Part shown: piece by piece, positions 1 through 12,100 of the stretch
How the letters are laid out: the number at the start of each line of letters is the position of its first letter
Numbering within the stretch: position 1 is the stretch's first letter
Source: Undaria pinnatifida
Lineage: Eukaryota; Sar; Phaeophyceae; Laminariales; Alariaceae
Length of the DNA stretch: 64,000 nucleotides
NCBI GenBank assembly: GCA_012845835.1
Contig: JABAKD010000012.1
Location: forward strand, 8,111,973 to 8,175,972
Direction of reading: 5' to 3'
Program-made: the position numbers and the translations under genes
Notes under the pieces: model-generated
Told to the model about the DNA's origin: nothing
What the model saw: the letters and a program-made list of their open reading frames with translations, nothing else
Databases searched by the model: none

Positions 1-811
1 GTTATTCTATGAGCCTGTTGATAGTGCACATGCTGCAATAGGCTAACGTCAAGCACGCACCAGAGCAGTGTTATACCTGGAATGCTGCTTGTTTCGTTTT
101 TATTACGTGCGTCATACTGGTCCTTGCTGTTTACACAGAGGGGTACTCGTGCGCTACCCTCCAAGCTCGCTCGATCAAAGTATCAACCTCACCCGTCCAC
201 GTAAAACAACCTCATCACGACCTCATCACGACGACGTGTGCTTTCCTCTACCGCCCCCTACAGTTTCGTGAGTCGCCTCTAGAGGTAACAGGTACCCTGG
301 TATACATTATCTTCATGTTCGAGGCAGACGGAAATGTATGGGGGAAGGGGAATGTATTTTGTTCCCACTACAGCGGTACGTATTTCAAGACATTCATCAG
401 TTTCCGTCGTCGAAGCAGACTAGCATATAGGTGGGGATAAACTTAATGAACTAATGCCTGGTACTAATAATATTACCAGTTCAAGACATTGCTTCTTGTT
501 TATAGCATGGTAAACGGAGATAATATCGGCTCTCCGAATACCGATTTATGAACCAACGCCCGTTATCCCTACTACCCTCCCGAACAAAACAACCAGCCAA
601 TTACCCCCCGGTGTTTTAATCTCCCAATAAACTAACTATTAGCTATTCTCACCGTACCTCTTAAGCGGGGACAACGGGTATGATGCTCAAATCAGAAATG
701 ACGAAAAATAACACCACATGCGTGCTCGTTCACGGTAATTTTGTCTCCTTTCTGGCATATTAGTAATTATATTCGCTACAAGTTGTTTATTTGTTTTGTT
801 TCTTTGGTCAC
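1..811. other. Probable PEPCK intron 4, no coding seen
   Basis: No stretch on the minus strand matches the PEPCK segment expected after exon 4, and nothing else looks coding. It is most simply the 5' part of the next PEPCK intron. Confidence 0.5.
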
Positions 812-1004
812 CTTGTAGTCGTCATTGACCACCTTGCAGGCGTTGACGATGGTAAAGTCAGGCGCAAAGTCGGCCACCTCCGCCTCACTCTCCGGCCTGA
901 TGAACATGTTCTTTGCGAAGTGGTGCTGCCACGCCAGCTCCGTGATGATGCGAACATTTTTGCGCGACTTCGGGCTCGTTCCGCAGTACCCGTCGAAAAC
1001 ATAC
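812..1004 (-). CDS. PCK: PEPCK exon 4
   Basis: One base plus 64 codons: [20 protein letters not shown], then [16 protein letters not shown] and [16 protein letters not shown], all conserved family blocks. The donor is GTGACC. The remaining two thirds of the enzyme, including the nucleotide-binding loop, must lie left of the window or in exons not visible in 1-811. Confidence 0.9.
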
Positions 1005-4000
1005 CTTCATCCCCGACGCGATGTGAATTGCAAGTTCAAATTTGAAAACAGGCAGGGGTTTCCAACAGGCAGGCGTTTCAAGGTAAGGCGTTGGCGCTAC
1101 AGACGACGACGCATTCCCTAAAGTCCCTCGGGATCTCTATTTTCTGCGACTCGTCTTTTTTAGTCGCGGTGGAAGAGCGCAATACGTAAGCGTAACGCTT
1201 AACTTGTAAACGAACAGGAAGGAACGCTGGTATCCGACGAATACGGAGTCGAGAATCCAAGCTTTGATCGAGCGGGTCTGGTTGGTTAATCTCTTTAGAA
1301 CTGCACCCCCGCTCTTGCAAAATGCGTTGAATTTAGTGCGGCATATTTTTTGTGGTATCATAGTATATGCGCTTAGAAACGTGCACAGTAGGGAGTTCTA
1401 CCATCGCCGGAGGCAGTAAAAATATTGTATTTCTTGAGAGCTCGCGATGCCGAACCACTCCGGCAGGGAACTCACCCCACGCACGACGCACCACAAATAT
1501 TTAAACTGCTGCAAAATTATAATGTTTTTCAAGTAGTCTGTCCAACATGAGGCTGCACTTTTAAAACATGGATAAAAAACAAACTTACCCAAATACCAAG
1601 CGTTTCGCCCCCAAAAGTGGGTGCAGTTCTATTAATAGCGGGTCTCAAAGACGCCAACAAAAAAACAGAAACGCCTCCGAGAAACAGCAGAAACACACCA
1701 CATCAACGCGGCGTTAGAAGCAACACCCGCCCCCGGCCCGACGTGCTTCCTTACTAGCATTGTAGGGATGCGAGGGTCCATGGTCATAATACTACGGTTA
1801 TGCATCACAGAGTACTCCGCCCCTCCCCCCCCGACCTCAAGTTTGATTTCGACCACACACAAGTATTTCCAGAGCACGAACACAAGCACTATGCATCTAG
1901 CACAAGCAGCGCGCCGCAGCTGACGTAGGAAGTTTTTGTCCTAATATTAGAGCATAACACAAGATCGAATCTCACATTTTTTCTACATTGTCATTGTAGT
2001 GCTTGACGGCCTTCTTGTAGATGTTCTTGAACACCTCCGGAGCCACTCCGACGTTGATCTTGCCCCAGTCCAGGCTACTGTCCGACGGCGCCTGGGCGGT
2101 GAGCGAGTACGACGGAGACAACAAGGAGGCCCGGAAGAGATAGAGTTGGACGGTACAAAGTGGATTGAGGATTTGACCACAGATGGTACGTAGTAGCGTA
2201 GGTACCGGTGATAACCGGTTATTGATCCTGCCGGGTGGGCAACATGAATACTCGGGGTGTCGAGGTGTACATATACTAGGCAGAAAAACGGTAGCGGCTT
2301 CGCACCTACAAAATAATACAATGAAGAACAGGAACGGCCGATTTCCTTAAGCACACTTGTAGGACTATGGACAGCCCGGAAACGGTAAGTATCATATCCA
2401 CGTTACGGGCTATCAGATATTCCCCGTTACATATTTTCAGATCCGGGTTACTAGCATTCACCTGCCATTCCTGCAAAAAAACGTTTTAGGGCCCGTGTAC
2501 AGCGACCGACAAAAAGCCGAGGGAGATATGATCAGGAGCCCATTAATGTTCAATGCATGTATATAAAAATGAAAACACACTCCATCTGTAAGATCGAAGA
2601 TTTCGTCGAAACACATCATATATGTTTAGGGATAGAGCACCGCAGGAAGAGAAAAAGTATGACCATGCTACGCGCGTGTCACATTGGCTCCATATACTGC
2701 TGCATTGCAGTCCGGGCACATCGCGTACTCCAGCAGCCCTGGCTGCTTCGAGTGGACGGTGCTGTAATGGTCATTATTTGTTTACATGTTTTCTTTCTCA
2801 AGTCCAAAAGGGGCTATACAAGTTTAAAGGCGAACGCAAAGGGTCGCACTCGGCACTTGGCGCGCTTTTTGGCCATAAAAAAACGCCGAAAAACAAGGAA
2901 GAAGCAACAAAAACTATTAATTGCGGAAAAAAATTGTGAAAAAGAAACGGAAAAGGAAAAAAGAAGGCGGCATGATAAAGTCATAACAAGGGCTCCGCAT
3001 GGGTGCCGGCATTCGCCGGCACCCATGCTTCGGGTAGGGCAGGGCAGTACTTCGACTTGTTCGATTCAATACTTGGTAAAGTAAAAGAAGTCACAACACA
3101 CAATCATAGTCTGCGCGTAAAGTATGTAAGGTAATGCCAAGAGTTCGATGTAGACTATCAATCATCTCAATGTACTACTACTAATAGCTACCGTTTGTTA
3201 TGTGCACCCGAGTTCGAGCTTCATTCATCAGATTTCGATCGGATAAATCCGAGCACACGCCGACTGACCCTTTAGTCTGGCGACGAAACGTGTCGAGTGC
3301 GTTTCTTATGATAGTTCTACTCAATTAAGCATCCGGGGCCAGTAAGGTGATTGACCATGTCCGCTGCGTGTGATTAGAGAAGTTGTACATGGACCAATTG
3401 CATACAACAGCAGTCAGTCCAGATTGAGTCGATCGGTGCAACTTGCTTGGGTATCGTATTATTACAGCCGCAGTAATACACTTCACTTCTTTTATTTTTC
3501 TCATCCCATTTATTGTGATGCACGCACTACTCTCGCCCTCCCAATGCAGTAGTATAACTTAGATCCGGGGTCACATAGCGGGCTCCGCTCCCCCCTCCTC
3601 ACGACGGTACCTGCCCTAATTTTTATCGCGAGAAGAATTCAGCATTTTCTTCCCTCGTCGATTCGCGTCGATTTGTACCTACCCACGCTGCTCGGCGATT
3701 TCAGCAGTTAGTTCATCCTTTTTTCCCCAGTTATTTCTGCAAATAAATTTCTGCAAATAAATAAAGCCAACACAGCTCACAACGGTGGTCATTTAACTCA
3801 AAGACCAACGCTAGTATTAATAGCAGTAGTATTCGATCGTAACCCAACTAGACCACCGGGGCGACCGGCTCTTTATCACTCACTGCCCCGGTGGCATATC
3901 AGGTTATATCCTCGAGCCTGGTATAGGTCAGCTTCGTAAGTTCGAATCCCCCCGAGTGCGTACTTGTATAAATTTTCGTCTTGTGCACTAATTGACTTGC

Positions 4001-6083
4001 GGAAAGCGCGAGAGCGTGAGTTAGCAACACTCGATGAATAATCGACCATCAGTGGGTGCTGAACCCTATGCGCCACGAAAATGAAGGCAATAACCGGGGG
4101 GAGGAAGGGAAGGACGACACCTGTGACCACGGCTTGTATATCCAGAAGCTGGAAAGTAGAAGTGTGTCAAAAAAAAAAAAAAAACACTAGATAGAAGAGG
4201 TGATCAATTAACAATAAGCAGCAGTAAGGAGCACGTCAAGTACGAAGCAACACAAAGTTATTGGTCATTTACGTACCAACACACGACCACTTGCACTTGA
4301 CCGGCAAACGACCACAGTAACAGAGTCAGGGACCACAGCAACAACAAAGCACGCCATCCTACTGTCTAGTTACCACCACCTTCGAGTGACGCAGCTTCAC
4401 AACAGGAGGAACTTGTATAATACAACCCTCGAGGCCCCGGGGACGCAGCCACTCGCAATGCTGCTGTGTGGCTTCACCTGACGCAGTAATCGTAATCACT
4501 ACTACCTCCTCCTCGTTTAGTCCTGCGTGCGCTTGCCACGTCTATATCCATGTATTACGTGTGCTCGTACCTACCTACCGAAAGTCAATAAACAAATGTA
4601 CTATGATCCCTACCGCAGAACCATGGGAGATTTTTTCACAGTCGAGTGTTTGCGTTAAAATATTTCACTAAAAATTCTTCCATCATGCTAGAAAAAGGCC
4701 AGATTCATTCGGGCATGCTTTTGGTTGTGTTTGCGGTGAACGAATCGCAGAAGAGGCGTAGACGGCCTCCATATCACAGGCGGGGAGCGGGGAGGTAACA
4801 TCAAATTTTAAATTTTGACATGGTGCGGTAGCACCTAGACTCACCGACAGGGGCAGGCCCAGCACAACACCATCGGACAAACAGCAGCACAGCAGCAGCA
4901 GCAGTGCAGTACCAGCACTGCAGCCGCAGCCGCAGCAGCAGCAGCAGCAACGGCGGGGGCGGAGGTGGCGATGGCCCCGCCAGATGAGTTGCGGCACAGC
5001 AACTCGGCCTGGCTCGATCACCACGATCGTCACAACAATAGAACAGCCACTTTTCATGATTTTTTTTAGAAACATACGCATGAGACTCCAACCGCAGCCG
5101 CAGCACAACAGCCGCCGCACAGCAGCAGCAGCAGCAGCAGCAGTAGCGGCGGCGGCGGCCGTGCGGCGTGGGTGGCGGTGGCGGCGGAGGCTTCGGCGAC
5201 AGCGTTGTGGGATAGCGACGGTGGTTGACAAAATCAGCACCGAATACGACATCACGCAGCAGCAGAGAACGAGGTCACATCGTAGAGAGCGCGGGAGCGC
5301 TGGCTCACTCGCACCTACTCTTGAGGTTGCGCGTACGCGCCATGCTTCCCCAGCTACTCTTTGGTGCCTCCGCATCAATGTTGGGTTGTGTCTACCGCTG
5401 CCAAGCACAGCGCACAGCGATCAGTGTCTGCTGTGTGCTGCCGTATGGGTTGTGCCCTCGTGCCCTCTGATCGTTGTGTCGTTGTGCCTGTTGTCGGTAG
5501 GCCAATCGCATGATCTGGTCGTTATTGATGGAGTTTTACTCTAAACCGTGCACTCAAATTGGAATTTTCACGACCTTCTTGGCAAATTCTTCCTTCAAAG
5601 TTCGCTCGACGGCATTATTTGCTTGAATTTTTAGATTGAATTCCTTTAACGCAAACACACGAATAGTATTATTTGTTTTGGCACAAAATATCAAAATCCG
5701 CCACATTAATAAACACTTCACGCACAGGATATCACCTCATTATCTTTCGAGAGCCATCCATGCCGCTGTGTTCCCCCCCCCCCCCGCCTCGAACGCCCCC
5801 TTCTTCCCCATCACCCGCACCTTCGCCTAGACCTAGCACCACACGTATAACGAACCCCTCACCTAAAGCCCTTCCCCCCCCCCCCGCCCCCCCCCCCCCG
5901 TCCCCACCCCCCACCCTCCTCCCCCAACCCATCCCAACCCCACCCCCTCGAACACTCCACCCTCTCTTTACTCACTGATTGTACGACTTACCCCAGGATA
6001 TACATGATAAACTGATGTATTATTTCCAAAAATGTCACATTTATCCCCTCGAAATAATGTATAGTTTCCAGGCACATATTGAG

Positions 6084-6125
<42 letters not shown>

Positions 6126-9100
6126 CCCCCAATAATATACTGGTGCCAAAACCGTCAGATTTATCCCCTCGAAAGGATTTATAGCTTACATGCACAAATT
6201 GCCCCTTTCCCCCCCCCCCCCCCCCCCCCCCGCCCCCCTCCAAACCCGCTCGCTTTTGATCAAAACCAGGCCCCCGCTTTTCCTTCACAGCTGTCAGATT
6301 TTGTCCCCCTCAGAAACGTGTTTTATAGTTTCCGCGCACAGACTGACTAAAATCATCCTGTTGATCCTGATAGCTACACTGTAGCTGTAAGGGGAGTCGC
6401 CGACCTATATCCTTAATGAGGACACACAACTCGTAATGCGCGCGATCGGAGTATCACACACAGCTTGCAAAGATGAGTTTCGACGAAATCTTCGATCTCA
6501 CAGCTGGAGTGTATTTTAATTTTTATAATATATATATGTCAAAATACCACACTAACCATGCATAATGTCGTCAGCGCGCACGCTTGACAAGAACAAATAT
6601 GAAGTCGGTGAGAATCGAACTCAACACATATAGAACTACCCACTGTCAATTGACTCAATAACACTCACAGTGAGTGAGTTATGCAAAACAACAACCAAAT
6701 ATGTTTTCCAGTTCGATAATTAATAATCACCGACTTCGTAAGAGCGATCTCCGGAGCTATCCTCTCTCAACGTACTACAATTAGTAGTACTCAGAAGAAC
6801 ACTAACAACTATCATAACCATTCATAACGTCTCCAGCGCGCACGCTCCTGAATACCAAATATGATCTGGGTGAGAATCGTACTCACGACACATCCTTCGT
6901 TGGTTATTTAGCACTATACCCATTGAAACGACACACAGCAGCAGTAGCAACTGCGATAGGGCAAGCGCTTGGAGGCGGCCATGAAAAAAGCATCGTCGGG
7001 AAGTAATTTAGATGCCAATTTGGAAATGACGCCAATTTGGAAATTTGTCCATTACTGATTCGTTCAAGCTCTACATATGCCAAGATCCAAGAACATCTCG
7101 GGCGTACACCGCCCAAAATACAAAAACAAAGCGCACTTCTCGCTTGTTTCGCTCAGCGTCTATCCGCGTTCACGTCGAGGTGCGGAACGGCTACTGCAGG
7201 GCGAGGGGCGTTGGAGCCGCCCCCCGAAGACGGCGCTCTAGCGAAACATTTTTTTTTACCGAGAATTCCAGTTCCGAGAATCGCATACTGAGGCCGAGAC
7301 GAAAAAAAAATCCTGACCGAATCCCCGAAAAAAACAATGATATCGTATAATACATATAATAATGTCTGAAGATCGGTCACGGTCACGGTACTCCTTGGAG
7401 CCTGCATGTGCTGCCGCGGTAGGACTCTTCGCCATTCCAACAGTGATCCGCCTGGTATTCCAAGCAATCTGCCCTGGATATACATGGCATGGGTGATGCA
7501 CTTCTGTAGTGGTTACCACCAGGCAGTCTGTCCTGGATACATGGCATGGGTTGTGCACTTCTGTAGTGGTTACCAATGCCTCCAACAACCGACTACAAAC
7601 AGATACCCAGGTACCAGTAACCAAGTACCAGGCATGGAAATATGATATGATTGACCTGCATCACCCAGTAATACGCGCGATCGGAGTATCACACACAGCT
7701 TGCAAAGGTGAGTTTCGACGAAATCTTCGATCTCACAGATGGCGTGCATTTTTTTTTTATATGATACATGTGAGGGCGTGGAGTCTGAAATGCTTACGGT
7801 GGTATACAACGATCATACTAAAATAAATGGTACGTACATACTGGCATATGATACCAATGTGTTCGGGTGGTATTCAAGTTAATACTATTAATACTAGAGT
7901 CAGCAAAATAATATAGGAGATTTATTAGGTAGCTCGAACGCCGAGAGCAATAGTCCAAGACCGACATATGCGTTAGGTTGCCTGAGCGCAACGCAAAAAT
8001 CAACGGCTTCTTGTGTCGGCGTGAATGGGTAGCAGACACTCCATCAGGCGCCTCAGCACAGACGCGGCGGCAATCAAGACTTGTGCGAGAACAGCACACA
8101 AGCACAAGCAAGAAACAAGAAGCTGTGATAAAAAAACAAGTGAAATTGCATTTTCGAGGTCGTACTATGATTCGAGAGCCCTTATGATCTTGATACCACC
8201 TCACCGAAACTGACCCTCAGGGGACAGGCCGGGTCGACATACACACGCACCCGTATACAACGACAGCTTGCGCTGCCGGGGTTGTAACGAAGACCACTGA
8301 CAGGGACAGCTCACGCTATACCTACAATGGGACTCGAAGGGTGCGCCAGCTAGCGTTGGGCTGCGAAAGCAACTGAGTTAAATCGACACACGACGCGTAT
8401 GAAAATACGCGGAAGTGTGGTGAGCTAAAGCTTTATTTTTCCCCATCCGCCGGAGGATAAAAAAAAAAAAATAAAAAAAAAAGATACCTGGTAGGAGATA
8501 CGAGTACAACAATATTGATGGCTCAGGTACACCATCTTTGGATATAGTGTGGGTCACCAAACGGCGAAGGCAACCAACTCGTAACTGGCGTGCGAAACGC
8601 TTAACATTCGCGGTAAAGACGCACTCCAACAGCAGCAACGCAGCAACGGGTGTAGAGGCTAACTTGCGGCCACGGGGTTAGGTCAGAAGCCCGGCGACCG
8701 TTAAAAGCGGAAAATCCCCTGCGAGTTGGACTGGAGAGTAAACGTGGCGCCAGTACTGCCAAGTTATTTTAATGGTGATGCCGTGCTAGTTGTATTATGT
8801 AGCACGATGTCGTGTGTGCCCAACCGTCCGACCGGCCGTGAGCTATTTTCGTTATCATTCGGTTTGAACACGGAATGGCGATGTATGCATATGTCGCCAC
8901 TGGTGGTGTACGTCGTTGTTGATGTTGTCGTTGATATTCTCACCACTTCTATATGTGCCTTTGTGTTCTGCGACGCATGCTACGGCGCGAATGCGAGTTT
9001 CAAAATCCACACGGCGCCAAATGCAAGGAGCCAACCCCTTTCGAGATGGTCTTAAGCTTTTTGGTATTCGTGTCAAACACGTGCAAGTGCGGTAGTACAG

Positions 9101-12100
9101 CGTGCTACTTCATGCATGATGCACAACTCAAAAGCATCTCCCCATGTCTTGCCTGCTTAACGAAGTACTTGTCCTTTGGAGAGCGGCCGGTGAACTGCCC
9201 CGTCGAGACGCAGAAAGTGCCGTTGCTCGTGACCTCCCCCTCCTTGTGTTTCACCTCGTGCTCGAACACCTGCGGGTATGGCAGGTTGCGATGCACCGTC
9301 GTCTGCGACCCCCCCCCCCGCCGTCGCCGCCGTAGAAAAACGCAACAACAGCAACAACGGTCAGCAAGCCAAAGTTAGTAACACCGAATACAGGCGAGAA
9401 TCCGTGAAATACGGGAGGGGGTGAGCGCAAACCTTGACCAACACTTCCGATCTAGTAGGATCGTACTGCACTGGATGGAGATACTGGAAACAACGGTAGC
9501 GCGCGCAATGCACACGGACTCCGGTACGGTGCATGCTACTCCGTGATACTCATACGTAAGTGCACCTATCATGCCAAGCAGCACTCGCTCACAAATGTTG
9601 CACATTACAATACCCTTAGGGACCGGTACCTGGTATACATATCGACCAAGATGCCGAATACGAGAGGACAAGGGTACCAGTCTCATAATTGAGGACGGCA
9701 CCGGCAAGTCCCAGGCGTGTAGGCGAGTCCCGGACGTATAAGCACGCTGCTTGCGAGAGTGTGCGGACGCTGCGAGGGCGTCTCGGTGAAGACGATCAAG
9801 TAAGAGACGAGTGCTACGATACACTTTTTTTGTAAAAAATACAAGCGGCAGACAAAAAATGGGCCAAATCCAGATCTGATCCATGTACGCAGCGTTCACG
9901 ACAAGACACCCGCCGCATGGCGCTATGATAGAGTTGCGTGAGGTGCAAGCACGTGCTTCCCTTTGGTGTGGATGTTTGCTAGTGGTACTGCTGCAGTATG
10001 CATGTTCACTGCTGCGGCCGAAGACGCTAAGAGTACGTACGTAGAGCAGCTGCTTGTAATATCCGTGTTCATCCGTCGTGGAGGGATATTGGTGTCTTCG
10101 CAGTTTGCATCCTCATGCATTTACACTGGCATACATCACACACGCAGCCTGCAAAGATGGATTTCGACGAAATCTTCATTCTCACAACTGGAGTGTATTT
10201 AATATATGTTTCAAAATATAACATGATTCCACGTGCAGAGCTCGTAGAGCAGCAAGTGCCGAGAGGTTGAGGTTGTTTCTCGTTGATGCCGCACATATTG
10301 TGTTACGTACCCGGTATACTATTGGCATCCGAATCGTTTGGCACTCTTTGGGCGGGGTGACACCGGCAACGCGCATACAGTACTGGCCAAGGAGGCGTCG
10401 GTGCAATCAAACTTTTCAGCATCGTAGCCCAACCAACGCACCCCGGTAGGGGGAAAGGGGCGCATGTTCATACCAAACCGTGATAGCACCGTGATAGCAC
10501 GGCTATAACCAAAAGGACGCAAACCACCACGACGCGTTTTATTATAAACTCGCACCCGCATGATGATCGCTGATCAGCAACTGCCACGAGTCTGATACTA
10601 TTATTAGAAGCACCCGGTATCTGCTACTATCGAAAAGAAATGCTGCTATTGGTCTCGTCGTCTCATGTTTGCGCTTGCAAACGATGGGTTGGGTGCCAGA
10701 GCGTGCAAACCTGGTACTTGTGTACTTGCTGAAGGCGCATACAAATCGTACAGCAGGTCGTACGGTAGATACCTCTCTGTTAAACAGGGTACTTATGGAG
10801 CCCTGTTTTGGTAGGTAAATCGAGAGCTACCTCAATCTATGAAGATTGAAGATACATGTTGAGTTGTTGCGTAAGGTACCAAATATGTCATACGAGTGTA
10901 CTTGGATGTATTACTTGTACCAGTACCTCGTATGTCGCACTTGGAAAAGTATCCTAATACGTTCTCGTCTCTACATCCGCCAACCATATCGCACGTAAAA
11001 TTGGTATGTGGTGAATCACAGCAGTGAATCTGACGAAAAAGCACAAGTTTAGTCTAGACTTAATGCTTGTCAGGTGGCAGGTCTCGCAAGACGTGTTGAG
11101 CTCTAATTCCCGACAGAGCAGACTTTCCATGCGGCCTGGCGGCAGAGCGCGGCCGTACGCACACACATGGCCGCAAAAACCGACATACCCCGGCAAATAC
11201 AAAAAAAAAGCATCCAAAGCAGTCGACACCGCACCGTTTCCGCACTGCATGTACAGACTAGTCTAAGCTCAACACAGCAACACAACAATTACAAGAAATA
11301 CCTCGTAGTATAGGGTAGCATCAATTAGACATTCATTTAGATAATAACAAATAACCCCCCGCCGAGCGCAGCAACAGCAACAAAGAAGGCGAAGGGCTTT
11401 GCTTGTTGAAGCACCTTTGCTGTGTCGGGCGAAGAAACGAAAATATGAACAACACCCCGCGGGTTCCATCCAGTCAAAATATTATGTTCGTCATCCTTAC
11501 TCGACTCCTGTGTGTCCCAAGCCCAGCCACTGCGCCAGCCTGCCAAGCTCGACGGCTTCGCACAAATGGAGCACGATCATTTCTACGGGCAGGATCCATG
11601 CATGCATGCGAAACTGCCAGTCGTGGACGTCCGACGCATGGCCCTCCGTTACGTGCCTGTAACGAATACTAATACTGTACTCGTGCCCGTAGTGCTACGC
11701 CAAAAAGGTAACCGAAGAAGCCGACAAGGCTACATCATCATCAATCATCAGGGTTCGGTTGACAGGATTGGGCTCCAAAACATATGATGGCACGCTTCAC
11801 ATTTCGATATCTGCGCGTTTCCATATTCTGTGAAAAATAGATCTCACCTTTCACTTGTACTTGCACTCACTCTGTTCAAATATGAACTTGGTTGCTCATT
11901 GAGCTTGCACATGATGGACGGCATTATGCTCGTATCGTACCACAGGTACGCATATAGACAATACCACTCCTGCAAACGGAACTTTGCCCTTGGGCTGTGC
12001 GACGTAGCCGAAAGTTTTTTTGTCAAACATGTGCGCTGCAATCATACGGGGCACCAAACATACGTTATACTCTAAAAACGCCACCCCCTTGAGCCAGCCC

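Noticed and set aside
4683-5544. Open frames of 186-241 codons on both strands
   Set aside because: Driven by CAG/CCG triplets; poly-Ala, Cys and Arg content, no domain, no splice context.
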